A DNA stretch of 64,000 nucleotides from Talinum fruticosum (lineage: Eukaryota; Streptophyta; Magnoliopsida; Caryophyllales; Talinaceae), in contig JAITYX010000032.1 in NCBI GenBank assembly GCA_021018815.1, positions 3,162,001-3,226,000 of the forward strand. The letters run 5' to 3'. Each line of letters starts with the position of its first letter. Position 1 is the first letter of the stretch. The translations under genes were made by a program, and so were the position numbers. Positions 50,003-61,444 of the stretch are shown in pieces. The notes under the pieces are model-generated. The model did no database searches, had not been told where the DNA came from, and saw nothing but the letters and a program-made list of their open reading frames with translations.

Positions 50003-52620
50003 ATGTGGAGAAAGAGAGTAACTTGGGGGCAATTAGGAAGAGAGCTTCTTCACCCTTTTATTCTTCATCCTCAGTTTCATCACATTCACAGCAGCTAGGG
50101 AGTGTCAACTATTTGGGCTTCGACCTTCCGGATGCCTGGTCCTGTGCTATCGACTCTCAACCTTCTCCCAGACCTCAGAGTAATCTCTATCTCCCCCTCT
50201 CTCTCTCTCTCTCTCTCTCTCCAACATGTGGATTTTGATATATGGGAAGATGATAGACCTTGTTCAGAAGTTGCAATAAGTCGAATACCAGTGATGGAAC
50301 ATTTGTTTGATACTACTATTGTACGAAGATAATGCGTTTTGATTAAATATTTTAGCAATTGGATAAATGGGCTATTCGAAGATTTGCCGGGACACACTTT
50401 GAACTCTCAAAATTGGGATTTTTTTCTTTGGGGGGGTGGTTCCTGAAATCGAAGAATTGCTAGGACAGACTTTTTGTTTACATAAATGGGCTATTCGAAG
50501 AAGTGCTAGGACAGACTTCCAACTCTCAAAATTGGGATATTTTTTCTTTTTTGGGGGGTGTCCCGAAATCGAACTATTATTTGCGAACTCCATATGAATC
50601 ATACCCCTATCAGTGGCACTGATTCTCTACTAGTTCATTTGAACTGGATAAACTTCAGATAATTCGTGTTTAAAGAAGCAGTGGCTCATGTGGCTCGATT
50701 AACAGCAATGAGCAGCTTCACTAATGACTGTACAGCTTCATCTTTATTTTATTATTGATCCCTCCAGATTTGTTATTCAAGCTGAATGTCCTTCTTTGTG
50801 CTTAATCTGATTTGTTGTTGGTTGCGGATTCTCGCTTCTTTTTGTATTCTGCAACAAATGTGCACTGTTGTCCCTGTGATGGATGCTGAAGCAGTTGATA
50901 GGGCGCTTCTGTCATTGATGGGAAGTCTATTGGAGCTATGATTAAGTCACAAGTAGCTACCGAAATCCTGAGGATGAGGGATACCATTGGGAAGCATCCT
51001 AGGTTGGCTGTTGTCTTGGTGGGTGAAAGGAATGATTCTCACTCTTTTGTACGTATTAAGATGAAAGCCTGTGAAGAAGTCGGAATCGCTTCATCCATGG
51101 TGGAGCTTCCAGTTGACTCTACAGAGGATGAAGTCCTTCACGTTGTTTCTAGTTTAAACAAAGATCCATCTGTTCATGGAGCCATTGTGCAACTACCCCT
51201 TCCAAAAGTAACTTCTGTGACCCTTTCAGTTTTCCATCTCTCTTTTTGTGCATTGTCCGATTAGAGGCATAGTTCACCCAGCTCATGGGACTTAAGTTTA
51301 ATAATTTGGACATCCTGACAGGCTGATTACTTCATTAAAATAACACAAGCATAGCACACCCAGCTCATGATGTCAATTAAATTAGTCCATACAGTCTTTT
51401 TGGGTTGAGGAAGCAAAAACCTGAAGCTCCCTTGTGGAGATAAATATTCTGTGACCAAATTTATCACTTTATATCGTATATCACAATTATATTCTGTTCT
51501 CATCACAGAGAATATTATGTCCCAATTTTTTTTTCACTGCCTAATTTTGTTTTCACGCGAAATTCTCAATCAGGGTTGGTAAGTCATAACAGACCTTGCA
51601 CCTGCTGATAACATCTATATGTTCGTTAGAATAGTGAAATAAAGCAAGCATCTCTTTCACTCATTGGTGGATCGTTGACGGTCGATAGTTCATTGGCTAT
51701 TTGTCCCATATTCTCTTCAATTCTCTCCTGCTTTCTGTTCGTAACTAGTGAAATGTTTGGCAGCATTTTGATGAGGAGAGGATTCTGAATTTTGTTAGCC
51801 CTGAAAAAGATGTGGATGGTTTTCATTCCATGAACATGGGAAGTCTTGCAATAAAAGGGAGGGAGCCCCTTTTCATTCCTTGTGCAGCCAAGGGTTGCAT
51901 TGAGTTGTTGTTGAGGTGTGGTGTTGAGATGCTTGGGAAGAATGCGGTTGTGATAGGACGAAGCAAGATTGTTGGATTGCCTGCATCACTGTTGCTGCAG
52001 GTACTGAAATTTACTATATGTAGTTGCCTAATGGCTTGCAACTCTTTTTGTCTGAATTTTCAGTTTTAGAAATTGATGTTACTTTCATCTGATTTTGGCT
52101 GGAAGAGGCATCATGCCACTGTGAGTGTCATTCATTCATTCACAAAGAATCCACAAGAATTAACTTGCGCAGCCGATATAGTCATCACTGATGTTGGCGT
52201 GCCAAACATGATACGAGGCAATTGGTTGAAACAAGGTGCGGTTGTAATCGATGCTGGAACAAATGCTGTTAAGGTAAAAAAAAAGGAATAATAAACAAAA
52301 GAAGTTACATGCTACTGAAGTCTATGTGACTTCTGTTAATTGTAGTCTTGCTTAGCTATGGTTGCGGCTTTCATGGCATTTAATATTAGTATCTAAATAT
52401 GGTGGATGATAGTTGGATGCTTATAGCCTGTGTACCGAGTATCTTGCAGGACCCAAGCAGGAAGCACCGGATCTGCTTAAATGGTGATGTATGCTTTGAA
52501 GAAGCCGTGCAGGTTGCATCAGCAATTACCCCTGTGCCGGGAGGATTGGGACCTGTAACAATATCCATGCTGCTTTCCAACACTCTCGACTCTGCTAAAC
52601 GTGCTTACGGATTTGTCTAA
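50003..52620 (+). CDS. FolD-type methylenetetrahydrofolate dehydrogenase/cyclohydrolase, mitochondrial-type, one to two bases missing
   Basis: Exons 50003-50179, ~50895-51207, 51764-52000, 52106-52273, 52450-52620. With one base added at the G5 run 50025-50029 and one near 50905, the exons total 356 codons, normal for plant organellar FolD. The start MWRKRVTWG plus a Ser/Arg-rich stretch fits a mitochondrial presequence. FolD interconverts 5,10-methylene- and 10-formyl-tetrahydrofolate using NADP. Family motifs: [95 protein letters not shown]. Several usually fixed positions differ: the catalytic Tyr of SYVxxKxK is Phe ([10 protein letters not shown], Lys kept), CTPKG is CAAKG, GRSNIVG is GRSKIVG. 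A divergent paralogue or relaxed gene is possible. Confidence 0.82.
50198..50221. repeat. (CT)n microsatellite in FolD intron 1
   Basis: CT dinucleotide run about 18 bp after the exon 1 donor. Confidence 0.9.
50367..50585. repeat. 117-bp tandem duplication in FolD intron 1
   Basis: ATGGGCTATTCGAAGATTTG at 50367 recurs as ATGGGCTATTCGAAGAAGTG at 50484. Both copies share AACTCTCAAAATTGGGA, a T-run followed by a G-run, and CGAAATCGAA. Confidence 0.85.
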
Positions 52621-53924
52621 AATGTGCAGGTCTTCTCTACAACATTGGGGGACTCCTAGTATGATATTTATTTCCCGTTTAACTTATGAATTAATTTATT
52701 TGAATACTGCTTGTAAGCTAGTGTTACTTATACTATAATTATTTCTTACTTTCATATTTTCTTTTTGGGGGGGATTTTTGAAGTCTAAAAAGAAGATGCA
52801 AGTATCCTTATCCACGTCAATGCATTGGCTAGTGGTTGAGGGGAAATGAAGAGTCTGGGTACTAAAGTAGACAGTAGTGCGGCTTTTAGCAGCGTCCAGA
52901 TGAAAGCATTGGTTCAGCTGTAGTGGGTGTCACCAGATAGCTTCTTAGTTGGGCAAGTCCACACGAGCTACCATATGAAAGCATTTTTCAATTTCTTTCT
53001 GGGTAATTCATCTTATTTTTGATCATGCAGCTGAAGAAAGTTGGAGCTTAAAGCAAAACAGTCCTGTGAGTGCAAGACCTGCAAATTTGGGAGCAGAGAT
53101 GAGTAATGGCGTTGAAGAAGACCAATGAAGCACTCAAGGCCTGGCAAAGGCTTAATAACTTCAACTTGAATATCAATGGAGATTACTGAAGCTCAAAATG
53201 TAGATGTTGATTGTTGATTCAGTTTTGTGATCAAACAACAGCGGCGTTGAGCGATACTCGATGCTTGCTCTTTAGAAGGATGCCCTGTTTGATTTTGTAA
53301 ATTTGTTGATGTATATTGGTTCTGATTGTACTGGAAATAGTTGTTTCTCCTTTCCAGATAATGTTGTTTTCTCTGTAGTAGGTAGCTGATGACTGCAGCT
53401 TATGAATTTGAGTATTGAAATTTAGAGATTGAAAGATGAGTCTCCTCTGTGTATTCATATGAAATATCTGGAATCAGATAAATTACACGAATTGGATTTT
53501 TGTGTTTGATCCCCATTTGCAGGAATCTATCCACTTTGGGCTAAAAAGCATCAGAGCTCATCCAATACAACTATGCTCCATTGAATTTGTAGCAGAGGGC
53601 TAAACATAAGATTTAAAAACAGCAAAATGGGTACAAATTTTTAAATGCTCGTGGCAGCCTATACTTCCGTTCGTCCAATTAATTGTTGATATATGATGAG
53701 AAACGGATACTCTCATGTGTGTATATATAAGACGTGGCAAAATGGGTGCTTAACTACTGCCAAAGACTACTACCTCCACGCTCAACCCATTTCGTATCCA
53801 ACTCTCTCATCTCACGTTTGACCCCCGTGGATCTCAATTTTGACCCCTCTCACTCTCAGATTCTCCCTCCACTCATAAATTCTCCTCCTACTTCTCGTTT
53901 CCACCAACTTTCCATTATACAACA
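52621..53924. other. FolD 3' flank and glucanase promoter
   Basis: Contains a G-run near 52768 and, at 53034-53128, a 32-codon open frame preceded by an acceptor-like ATGCAG that ends GAEMSNGVEEDQ-stop; its origin is unknown. From about 53640 the sequence is the glucanase promoter. Confidence 0.5.
53721..53729 (+). promoter_or_regulatory. Probable TATA box of the glucanase gene
   Basis: GTATATATAAG about 200 bp upstream of the ATG, followed by a CT-rich leader, the usual layout for plant core promoters. Confidence 0.5.
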
Positions 53925-55602
53925 ATGTCCAATCTTACTTTCTTCTTCCCCCTCCTCTCTCTTACTTTCTCTCTCCTCCTCCTCCTCTCCGCCACCGCCT
54001 CCTCCGTCGGAGTCAACTACGGCAGGGTGGCTGACAACCTCCCAACCCCTTCTCAGATTGCCCAGTTCCTCGCCTCCCAAACCACCATTGACAAGGTCAA
54101 ACTCTTCGATTGCGACTCCCAGGTCCTCCAAGCCTTCTCCGGCACCGGAATTTCTCTCACCGTCACCATCCCTAACTCCGACATCATCTCCCTCACTCAA
54201 CTCTCCTCCGCGCAGTCATGGGTCTCCAACAACATCCTCCCCCACCACCCGCAAACCACCATCCGCTACATCGCCGTCGGCAACGAGATCCAATACACCG
54301 GCGACAAGGTCCTCATCGCCAGCCTCCTTCGTGCCATGAAATCCGTCCACCAAGCCCTTCAATTAGCCAACGTAACCGACATTAAGGTCACTACCCCGCA
54401 CTCTCTGGGCATACTTTCTCTCTCCAACCCTCCCAGCTCCGGCCGCTTCCGGCGAGGCTACGACAAGGTTCTGTTCGCTCCACTCTTGGAGTTCCACCGC
54501 CAAACCGGGTCGCCCTTCATGGTGAACCCGTACCCGTATTTTGGGTTCAAGGCCGACACCCTGGATTTCGCTTTGTTCAAGCAAAACGGCGGTAGTTTAG
54601 ACAAAGGAACTGGGCTCAAGTACTTCAATATGTTCGACGCCATGATGGACGCTGTGTACTCCGCGATGAAGAGGCTGGGATACGATGACGTGGAGATCGC
54701 CGTCGGCGAGACTGGGTGGCCTTCGGCGGGAGACGCCAACGAGGCGGCGGCGAACATGGAGAATGCTTTGGCGTATAATGGAAACTTGGTGAAGCATGTG
54801 AGCTCGGGGAGGGGACTCCATTGATGCCGAACCGGACCTTCGAGACGTACATTTTCTCTCTCTTCAACGAGGACCTGAAGCCTTCTACTAGCGAGAGGAA
54901 CTACGGGCTTTTCAAACCGGATCTCAACCCGGTTTACGACGTCGGCGTGTTGAAATCTTCCGGCCAGGTAGGGGCATTTCCGCCATTCCACTTTAGCAGT
55001 ATGGATGAAGCGAATTCCAAGCTTGAAAAGCTCTGCGTTTTTGCAGCCTTTTCCCGAGAAAATAATCCATATTTCGGAAAAAGCAACCCAATTTTTTAAA
55101 TAGCAATAATTGCATGGCATTATGGTAATTTTTGCCTGAAAGTTTCAGGTGTGCTCTGTTCCGTTTGTGTAATGTTTTTTCAAAAAAATTGAAAATTTCA
55201 GGCGGGGGAACCGACGCCAGCAAGCGTGGCTCCATCACCGTCGCAATCGGATCAGAACTGGTGCGTGGCAAAATCCGACGCTAGCGATGAGGCGTTGCAG
55301 AGGAACCTGGATTATGTGTGTAGCATGGGAGTAGACTGCAAGCCCATACAGGATGGTGGGCCGTGCTTTGAGCCCAACACGGTCCGATCTCACGCATCAT
55401 ACGCCATGAATTCTTATTTCCAGATCAACGGTCGACATGATTTCAACTGCTATTTTGATGCCACGGGCGTGATCATCTCTACTAATCCCAGTACGTTAAT
55501 TTTTAAATTTTGATGATGTGATATTTGTGGCGTACTACTATAATTAATTTTTGCTTGGGAATTTTCAATGAAGGTTACGAAGCATGTGAGTACGTGGCTT
55601 AG
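53925..55602 (+). CDS. Glucan endo-1,3-beta-glucosidase, GH17 plus X8/CBM43, one base missing
   Basis: Exons 53925-54967, 55202-55490 and 55574-55602 (stop TAG); 453 residues once one G is added to the run 54811-54814, where [19 protein letters not shown] otherwise changes frame to an early TGA. A signal peptide (~26 residues, Leu-rich) precedes [14 protein letters not shown]. Catalytic residues: proton donor Glu121 in IAVGNEIQ and nucleophile Glu262 in [11 protein letters not shown] Pro/Ser linker leads to the X8 domain ([59 protein letters not shown]). It should hydrolyse callose in the wall or at plasmodesmata. It ends YEACEYVA with no hydrophobic GPI-attachment tail, so it is probably secreted and soluble. 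Confidence 0.9.
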
Positions 55603-56120
55603 TTCGATGGGTGGCCCAAGGACAGAGCCAATTTCAAGTCATTGGATTGTTTATCGTGATTCGTGATTAGTGATGTCAGTGATGTGAGTTTAGCAAAGAG
55701 ATTAACTAATCAAGGTTAAATTTGATTAGGTGAGATTGCTGTTTCAGCGTAAATTATGGTGTATTACTAATACTAATCACGAATGAATGAATAGTCTTGC
55801 TATAATAGTAAAATAAGAGATTTCGAGCTTGCTTGTGTACAAGTTTATGAGTTTTTACATTTGTGGTCGGTTGGTCGATTTTAGATGGAATATCCATTAC
55901 TTAGAGCCTCGTTAATAGACATACCAATGAAATACAAAACCCGAACTCATATAACAAAAAACAATCTCATCAAGAATCCAGTAAAATAGTGACATTCCTA
56001 GCTATATCAGTTCGACTTTCCAATTTAATACAATCGTGGAATAGCTAAGCATAAACTCTACAGATCAATTGCGAGTAAGCTACAACAAAAAAAATAAAAA
56101 ATGAATGCCATAGGAACAGC
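55603..56120. other. Convergent intergenic space, glucanase and RING-H2 gene 1
   Basis: Holds both 3' UTRs. A repeated GTGATTxGTGAT patch lies at about 55655-55690. No coding signal. Confidence 0.6.
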
Positions 56121-56603
56121 CTAGTTCTGGTTCGTTGAATTGGAGGAGGGTATATAACGGCGACAAATAGGGCAGTCTCTGTGGTTCCTCAGCCATTGAT
56201 GGATACAAACAGCATGAAATCTATGGCCGCACTCCCCCAAAATCTCAATCTCAATCTCAATGTCACTCCTACTATCTCCATCTGTGTTGTCATCATCCTT
56301 GTCCCTCCCTTCATGACTGGCTTCCTCTTCTAGTGATGACAACTGCTCGAGACAAATTGCACACTCAGAACAACTTCTGGCAATCTCAGCAATCTTTTCG
56401 ACGTCAATGATCACAGCCTCCGACTTATAATCAGGCTCCACCGCGGCCGGTGCTGCCCTGTCTCGGACTTCGTCTTGGGGTTCGCTGCTGCCCAGTTCTT
56501 CTGAGGGGAATCTGAAACAGAGACTGATACAACGATACATGAAGAAGAGCACCAACAGCCCCAGAAAATAAAACCCATATGGGCTGTCGAAGATCATCTT
56601 CAT
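56121..56603 (-). CDS. Short membrane RING-H2 protein 1 (expanded acidic loop)
   Basis: Single exon, 160 residues. A hydrophobic N-terminal segment (about residues 9-30, FYFLGLLVLFFMYRCISLCF) should anchor it in a membrane. The RING-H2 ligands are C81, C84, C125, H127, H130, C133, C144, C147 (CAIC, ECGHRFHAVC, CPIC). The gap between the second and third ligands is 40 residues, much of it Asp/Glu-rich (RDKDDDNTDGD..EIEIEIL), against about 14 in ATL-type E3 ligases. The Trp after the sixth ligand (IHQWL) that contacts E2 is present, so ubiquitin-ligase activity is plausible. Just upstream of the ring is AVIIDVEKIAEIARSC, shared with the neighbouring genes. It is the first of four co-oriented tandem paralogues. 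Confidence 0.88.
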   Translation of the reverse strand: MKMIFDSPYGFYFLGLLVLFFMYRCISLCFRFPSEELGSSEPQDEVRDRAAPAAVEPDYKSEAVIIDVEKIAEIARSCSECAICLEQLSSLEEEASHEGRDKDDDNTDGDSRSDIEIEIEILGECGHRFHAVCIHQWLRNHRDCPICRRYIPSSNSTNQN

Positions 56604-58046
56604 AGATTGTCTTTAGAATTTCCACCGTACTTCTATCTGAGTGAGTCTTATTTATACGTACCATTTCTTGCCCCGATTAGTAATACGTTATATAGTAGGA
56701 CTAGGATACCTGCTAATTCTATTGTTATATTCAAGATATAATTATATAATTTATTTTGATTTATTTTTTTGGTTTTATGTCGTAAAATAAAAGCTCACAT
56801 ATGTAAAATTTGAATTTATTTAACAAAGAATTAAATTTATTCAACTAACTAGACTGCTAATGCATCTGGTAAAGTAATTGAAATAATTCCGCATTTAACA
56901 AAATATACAACTAAAAAAAGCTAGAAACAGTGCTAATTGATTTAAGTAATTTTATACTTATTTCTTTTTTAAAGTATCATTTTTAGTTCGAGTTTTTGCA
57001 AAATAAAAATAAAAATATATGGAGTGTGATAGGAGAGCTTGGTCGTCATGGTCAACAGCCAAATAATATACAACTCATTATATCAGATACAGAAAAATTA
57101 ACGAGTTTTTTTGGGTGTCAAAAGGTAAATATATGGAATCTTATATTCAACAAATTTTCTTTTGAAAGAACATACTAAATTATGATCCATAGTACAAATA
57201 AAAATTTTAGTGGGATACAAATTTGGATAAGTTATGGACCTGGGCATTAAAAAAAATTTCTCCATCAAAACCCCTAATTTTTGTGATTTTTGCGCACATA
57301 AACGTTTATCTTATGATACGTGGCTCGGGACTATAGGTCTCAGGTCTTCGGGTATAATTACATAAGAGGGATGAGATAGTTTGAAGACGTCTTGCAATCT
57401 TATATATATAACTATTTTCTTTTTTCGGGATATTACTTGTTATCTTCGATTAGTGGTTAGTAGTTATCTGCGGTTACGATTAGTAGTTATCGATTATAAA
57501 GACTTATGGCCTATTATTAATGTGCCAAAAATTACGATTAGTGGTTATCAATAGTTACGATGAGCAGTTAACAATTATTTGCATTTACCAACAATTAAAA
57601 TTAGTGTTTAGTATTATCAATAGTTACAAACACGGAAATAAACTTGGAAACAAATAGGCTCTAAGGATTCTCCAAAAGATAACCATGAGGATAACATGTT
57701 ATATACATCTAAAGTTAAAGATTCAGGTTAAAAATTCATCATTCAATTAGACCTAAAAACTCATCACAATTGATGTGATAGACCCTAATTGCGGTAAAAC
57801 AAAAACATTCACATCAAGTATCCAATGAAAAAATATATGACATTAATAAATTAATTCCACTTTCTGCATAACTTCATTAATGCAGAAGTTATATAAATTC
57901 TTCCATGAAAAGTTTGCTAGCCAAAAATTTCAGAGCTTCATGCTCTCTCCCGCCGGCGGTACGTTCCTGGTACTGAATCAACGACAATGGTGCAATTAAG
58001 TATAAACTTGCCAAAGCAAAATAACTAAACAACTACGTACAACAAA
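56604..58046. other. Intergenic between RING-H2 genes 1 and 2
   Basis: Promoter of gene 1, then AT-rich sequence. At 57430-57660 a GATTAGTGGTTA-like motif recurs at least five times, similar to sequence inside the hAT-like MITE at 16405-16814. Confidence 0.5.
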
Positions 58047-58532
58047 TTAAAAAAGAAGCTGACTAGGGAGCTCTGGTCCGCCGGTACTCTTGGGTTGGTG
58101 CTTGATGAGTATGCACCGGCGACAAAGAGGGCAGTTTCTTTGGCGGCTCAGCCATTGATCGATACAAACATCATGAAATCTATGGCCGCACTCCCTTAAA
58201 ATCTTAATCCCACGATGACCATCCAATGATATCCTCTCGAAGCAAATCACACACTCTGAAGAACGGCCCTCAACAATCCTGTTCACCTCAATGACCACAG
58301 CCTCCTCCACCCCGACTCCATGCTCGAGTTGGGTGCTGGCAGAGGAGGAGGTGGAAGCGGTGGTGGTGGTGGTGGTGGTGGTGGTGGTGGTGTTCGAGTG
58401 CTCTGGTTCGCTGTTTTCTGAGGAGTCAGGGTCGGGGCGACAGATACTCGTACAGTAATCCAATATGATCCCGAGCAAGCATAATACCATAACCAGATAT
58501 TCTGTTAGGGTTAGCACTTTATCAGAATCCAT
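58047..58532 (-). CDS. Short membrane RING-H2 protein 2 (poly-Thr tract)
   Basis: Single exon, 161 residues. N-terminal membrane segment (about residues 12-27, YLVMVLCLLGIILDYC). A 12-residue poly-Thr encoded by a near-pure ACC repeat (58359-58394) is followed by a Ser-rich stretch. The RING-H2 ligands C95, C98, C116, H118, H121, C124, C135, C138 have a normal 17-residue loop. The upstream block EEAVVIEVNRIVEGRSS is the counterpart of the VID-EK-EIA segment of its neighbours. Likely an E3 ubiquitin ligase; this copy keeps the ancestral-looking loop. Confidence 0.88.
   Translation of the reverse strand: MDSDKVLTLTEYLVMVLCLLGIILDYCTSICRPDPDSSENSEPEHSNTTTTTTTTTTTASTSSSASTQLEHGVGVEEAVVIEVNRIVEGRSSECVICFERISLDGHRGIKILRECGHRFHDVCIDQWLSRQRNCPLCRRCILIKHQPKSTGGPELPSQLLF
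58359..58394. repeat. (ACC)n coding microsatellite, poly-Thr
   Basis: On the plus strand a GGT run of about 12 units, encoding poly-Thr in RING-H2 gene 2. Likely length-polymorphic without frame loss. Confidence 0.9.
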
Positions 58533-59474
58533 GGCTTTAATCTCCTCGCATATCTCATTACGAGGGAGACCGACCTATATCTTATACCTCCTACCTTGCC
58601 AAACAATTTATCTTGATGGTCAAGTTTTAATTGGAGTAGAACTCATTCAAAAGTGATTGGGTTATGGATAATGTTGATCCAGTGGCAACCCACTGTGAAG
58701 CTTCCTTTTAACCTAAATTAATATATCATATGTGATTTGAAATCACCAAGTTTACAATATTACAAATAATTATCTATTGTGTTTATATAAAATAAATTAT
58801 CATGTTTTAATATTCGTCGGTTACATTGGATATAAAAGTGATATTTTAATCGGATCAATTCAACTCCAATTATTGTGAAAAGTAAAAATAAGAAGACATT
58901 TTGATTATTTTTCACCCGTAAATCTATCTGTTCGAATATTGCTAGGTTCCTTTTTTTTATCCCAAGAGTGTATCTTGAGCATGTCTTTCCATCCTTGATG
59001 GTATTGTTGTGCAAGACTTCGACCGTCGTCCCTAGTCAAAAATATTGTGTTTGATGTATTGATTTATGAAACCTCAACTGGCACAATATAAAAGTAAAAT
59101 AAAATAAAAATATTTTGTCCACTGATCCATAGCCTATGAAAAATATTACATTCCTTATATCAATAGGAAGCTGTCTAACTTGTTATTCGCAAATTTGGTG
59201 CCAAATATTGAACTTGATGCTCTCTGCCCTGTCTCAGCCAATCCCTAATTTTGTTGCCCTTTAAATTAGACACAATCAAGAAATTAAGCCTAAACTATGA
59301 TAAGCAACCTCTACTTAGCCAATTCGACTCGTCTTGACGAGTCCTATTGAAGATTAACTCATGATATCCACGTGAAAATACATTCAAAACCTGTGATACG
59401 AGTCATATATATTTATACATAAAAGAATGAAAAGGAACTAGCGACCGAGATCAGATAAAAAATCAGATCATGGG
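58533..59474. other. Intergenic between RING-H2 genes 2 and 3
   Basis: AT-rich promoter and 3' UTR sequence. No other feature seen. Confidence 0.55.
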
Positions 59475-59975
59475 CTACTCCACAAGAATCCGTTTCAAGC
59501 AGATTGAACAATGGGAGATCTGGGCATATAAGCCTCGAGAAATAGGTCGTCGACAAGTAGGGCACTGTCGACAATGCTTAATTAGCCATACATCTACACA
59601 AGCAGTATGGAACCTATGCCCACACTCGAGAATTCTAATTTCACCAACATTATTATCACCCTCATCTTCATCTTGATCTTCATCCTCTTTCTCTAGGCTA
59701 TCACAACAAACTGCACATATCGTACAGTTTTTGGCGATCTCACTCAGCTTCTCATCGTCTATAACCACCGCAGCCTCTATATCATAAACGGGATCCGCCT
59801 CCGCCTCCACCAGGGTTGGTGGCTCTGCTGGGGCAATGGTGGTTTGAAGAGGGTCCGTACGAGTCACTATCTCCGCTGCGGTAGAATCGGGGGAGCAACA
59901 GGTGGCCGCAACTACGAGCACTGCAACAAAGATCCATAAGAAAGCAGCTAACACCAGGCCTAAATCAAGCCCCAT
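59475..59975 (-). CDS. Short membrane RING-H2 protein 3 (acidic loop)
   Basis: Single exon, 166 residues. N-terminal hydrophobic segment (residues 4-25, DLGLVLAAFLWIFVAVLVVAAT). The ligands C87, C90, C118, H120, H123, C126, C138, C141 have a 27-residue acidic loop (EKEDEDQDEDEGD) and one extra residue between the sixth and seventh ligands. The block AAVVIDDEKLSEIAKNC precedes the ring. The C-terminal tail has two more Cys (HCSICLKRILVE). Trp at VDVWL is retained, so E2 binding is plausible. Confidence 0.87.
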   Translation of the reverse strand: MGLDLGLVLAAFLWIFVAVLVVAATCCSPDSTAAEIVTRTDPLQTTIAPAEPPTLVEAEADPVYDIEAAVVIDDEKLSEIAKNCTICAVCCDSLEKEDEDQDEDEGDNNVGEIRILECGHRFHTACVDVWLIKHCRQCPTCRRPISRGLYAQISHCSICLKRILVE

Positions 59976-61444
59976 TCCTGATATGGGTTACCTATCATGA
60001 ATGTGGAGGCAAATTAGATCAACTTTCTTTTTCAACTTTTTTGTTTGCTTTAGAGTAAAACCAGAGGAACTTTCTACTCGTGAATAGGGAGTGCTTGTAT
60101 ATATATTTAAGTCGGTAAGTTTTTGTTGCAAGTAATCAAAATTGATATCGGCCGTATATATGTTGCCCTAATCCTTGTATTGGAGGGTAGGTTAAGCTAT
60201 TTAAGTCGGTTTTTGTTGGATAGTTATTCATGGATCCAACGTAAATATTTTCCTTCTCCAACTCTTCCTTTTTTTTTTTTTTTTTTTAGGGGTGGGGGTT
60301 TGATATCATAGTCTTGTTTGTTTAGTTAATCTCAACCTCTAACCCAATTAATTAGGTGATAAAGAGACCAAATATTGAAGTGATTATCTTGTATAAGAAG
60401 TCTAATTAGAGATATTATTAAAAAAATTTAACAGAGGTGCAAATTATCGCCTCACACACACACACACATATATATATATCATGCCCGTGCATTGCATATG
60501 AACTTGTGTTATGTATTTGTCTAAATTTTGTTTGTGAATTATAAATGTAATTTGTCTTTATAAAACTTATTAAATTCAATCAAACTAAATATTGAATAAT
60601 TAACTCTTAGTTACATAAAACAGAAAAATAAATTCAATTCTAGAGTTCTATTGTCTACCATTATTCAACCTATCTAGAGATAATTAGTTTCCAGTATAGT
60701 TTATAAATAAATAAATGTAGATTTAAGTTTCTGGATACTCGAATCAATCTAGACTATGCAGTACAAATTTTTAGAATGTGTACGTACGCAAACTTAATTA
60801 GTTAGTGCTACATGCAAAATTCCAACTTTGGTTACAAATACCAAACTCTTAATTCATACTTTAAATCAATATTATTGATGTCTTTCTTTAAAAACCAAAA
60901 GAACAGATGATACCATACTTTAGTGTCCGGGAATGATCGAGATTATGCAATTTGACCGATCCCCCTCTTGTTTGTAATTGTTTTACTGTATGTATCGCTT
61001 TTTGTGACTCATTAAGATGCAAAAGGCAAATATCGTAAAATATTGAAGAAGTTCTAAATTATGTACGAAACTTTATATGCATGACTCATTTAAAACAACA
61101 GGGTCTCCATTGAGACATATATGTTCTGTACAATCAAATAGTTTAGCTACAACTATGACATTAGTTATCAAACTTGATTAATGACCCACCTTTGGTCATA
61201 CATTAATTAACTATTAAGACATACATCATTTTTATTTATGATGTAACCAATGGGATTAATTAGAACTAATAATAATGTAATTAGCCACATCTAATCTACC
61301 AATTAAGGGGCATGCATGTAATAAGCTGCACGCATGTTTTCGACGTCTCCCGTAGGTAGAGAGAGACCTTTGTTTAATCTTAATTACCTTTTAATCTGTG
61401 TCTAATTAGTCAGTATAAAGATTATGCCTGTTTCCCCCTTTCCT
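59976..61444. other. Intergenic between RING-H2 genes 3 and 4
   Basis: Promoter of gene 3, a T-run near 60270-60288, short (CA)n and (TA)n runs at 60454-60479, then AT-rich sequence. No coding signal. Confidence 0.55.

Noticed and set aside
53734..54339. 201-codon Ser/Pro-rich frame on the plus strand
   Set aside because: Overlaps the GH17 signal peptide and N terminus in another frame; composition reflects the C-rich codon use of the glucanase.
54458..55120. 220-codon minus-strand frame
   Set aside because: Antisense shadow of GC-rich glucanase exon 1 and its intron; no domain.
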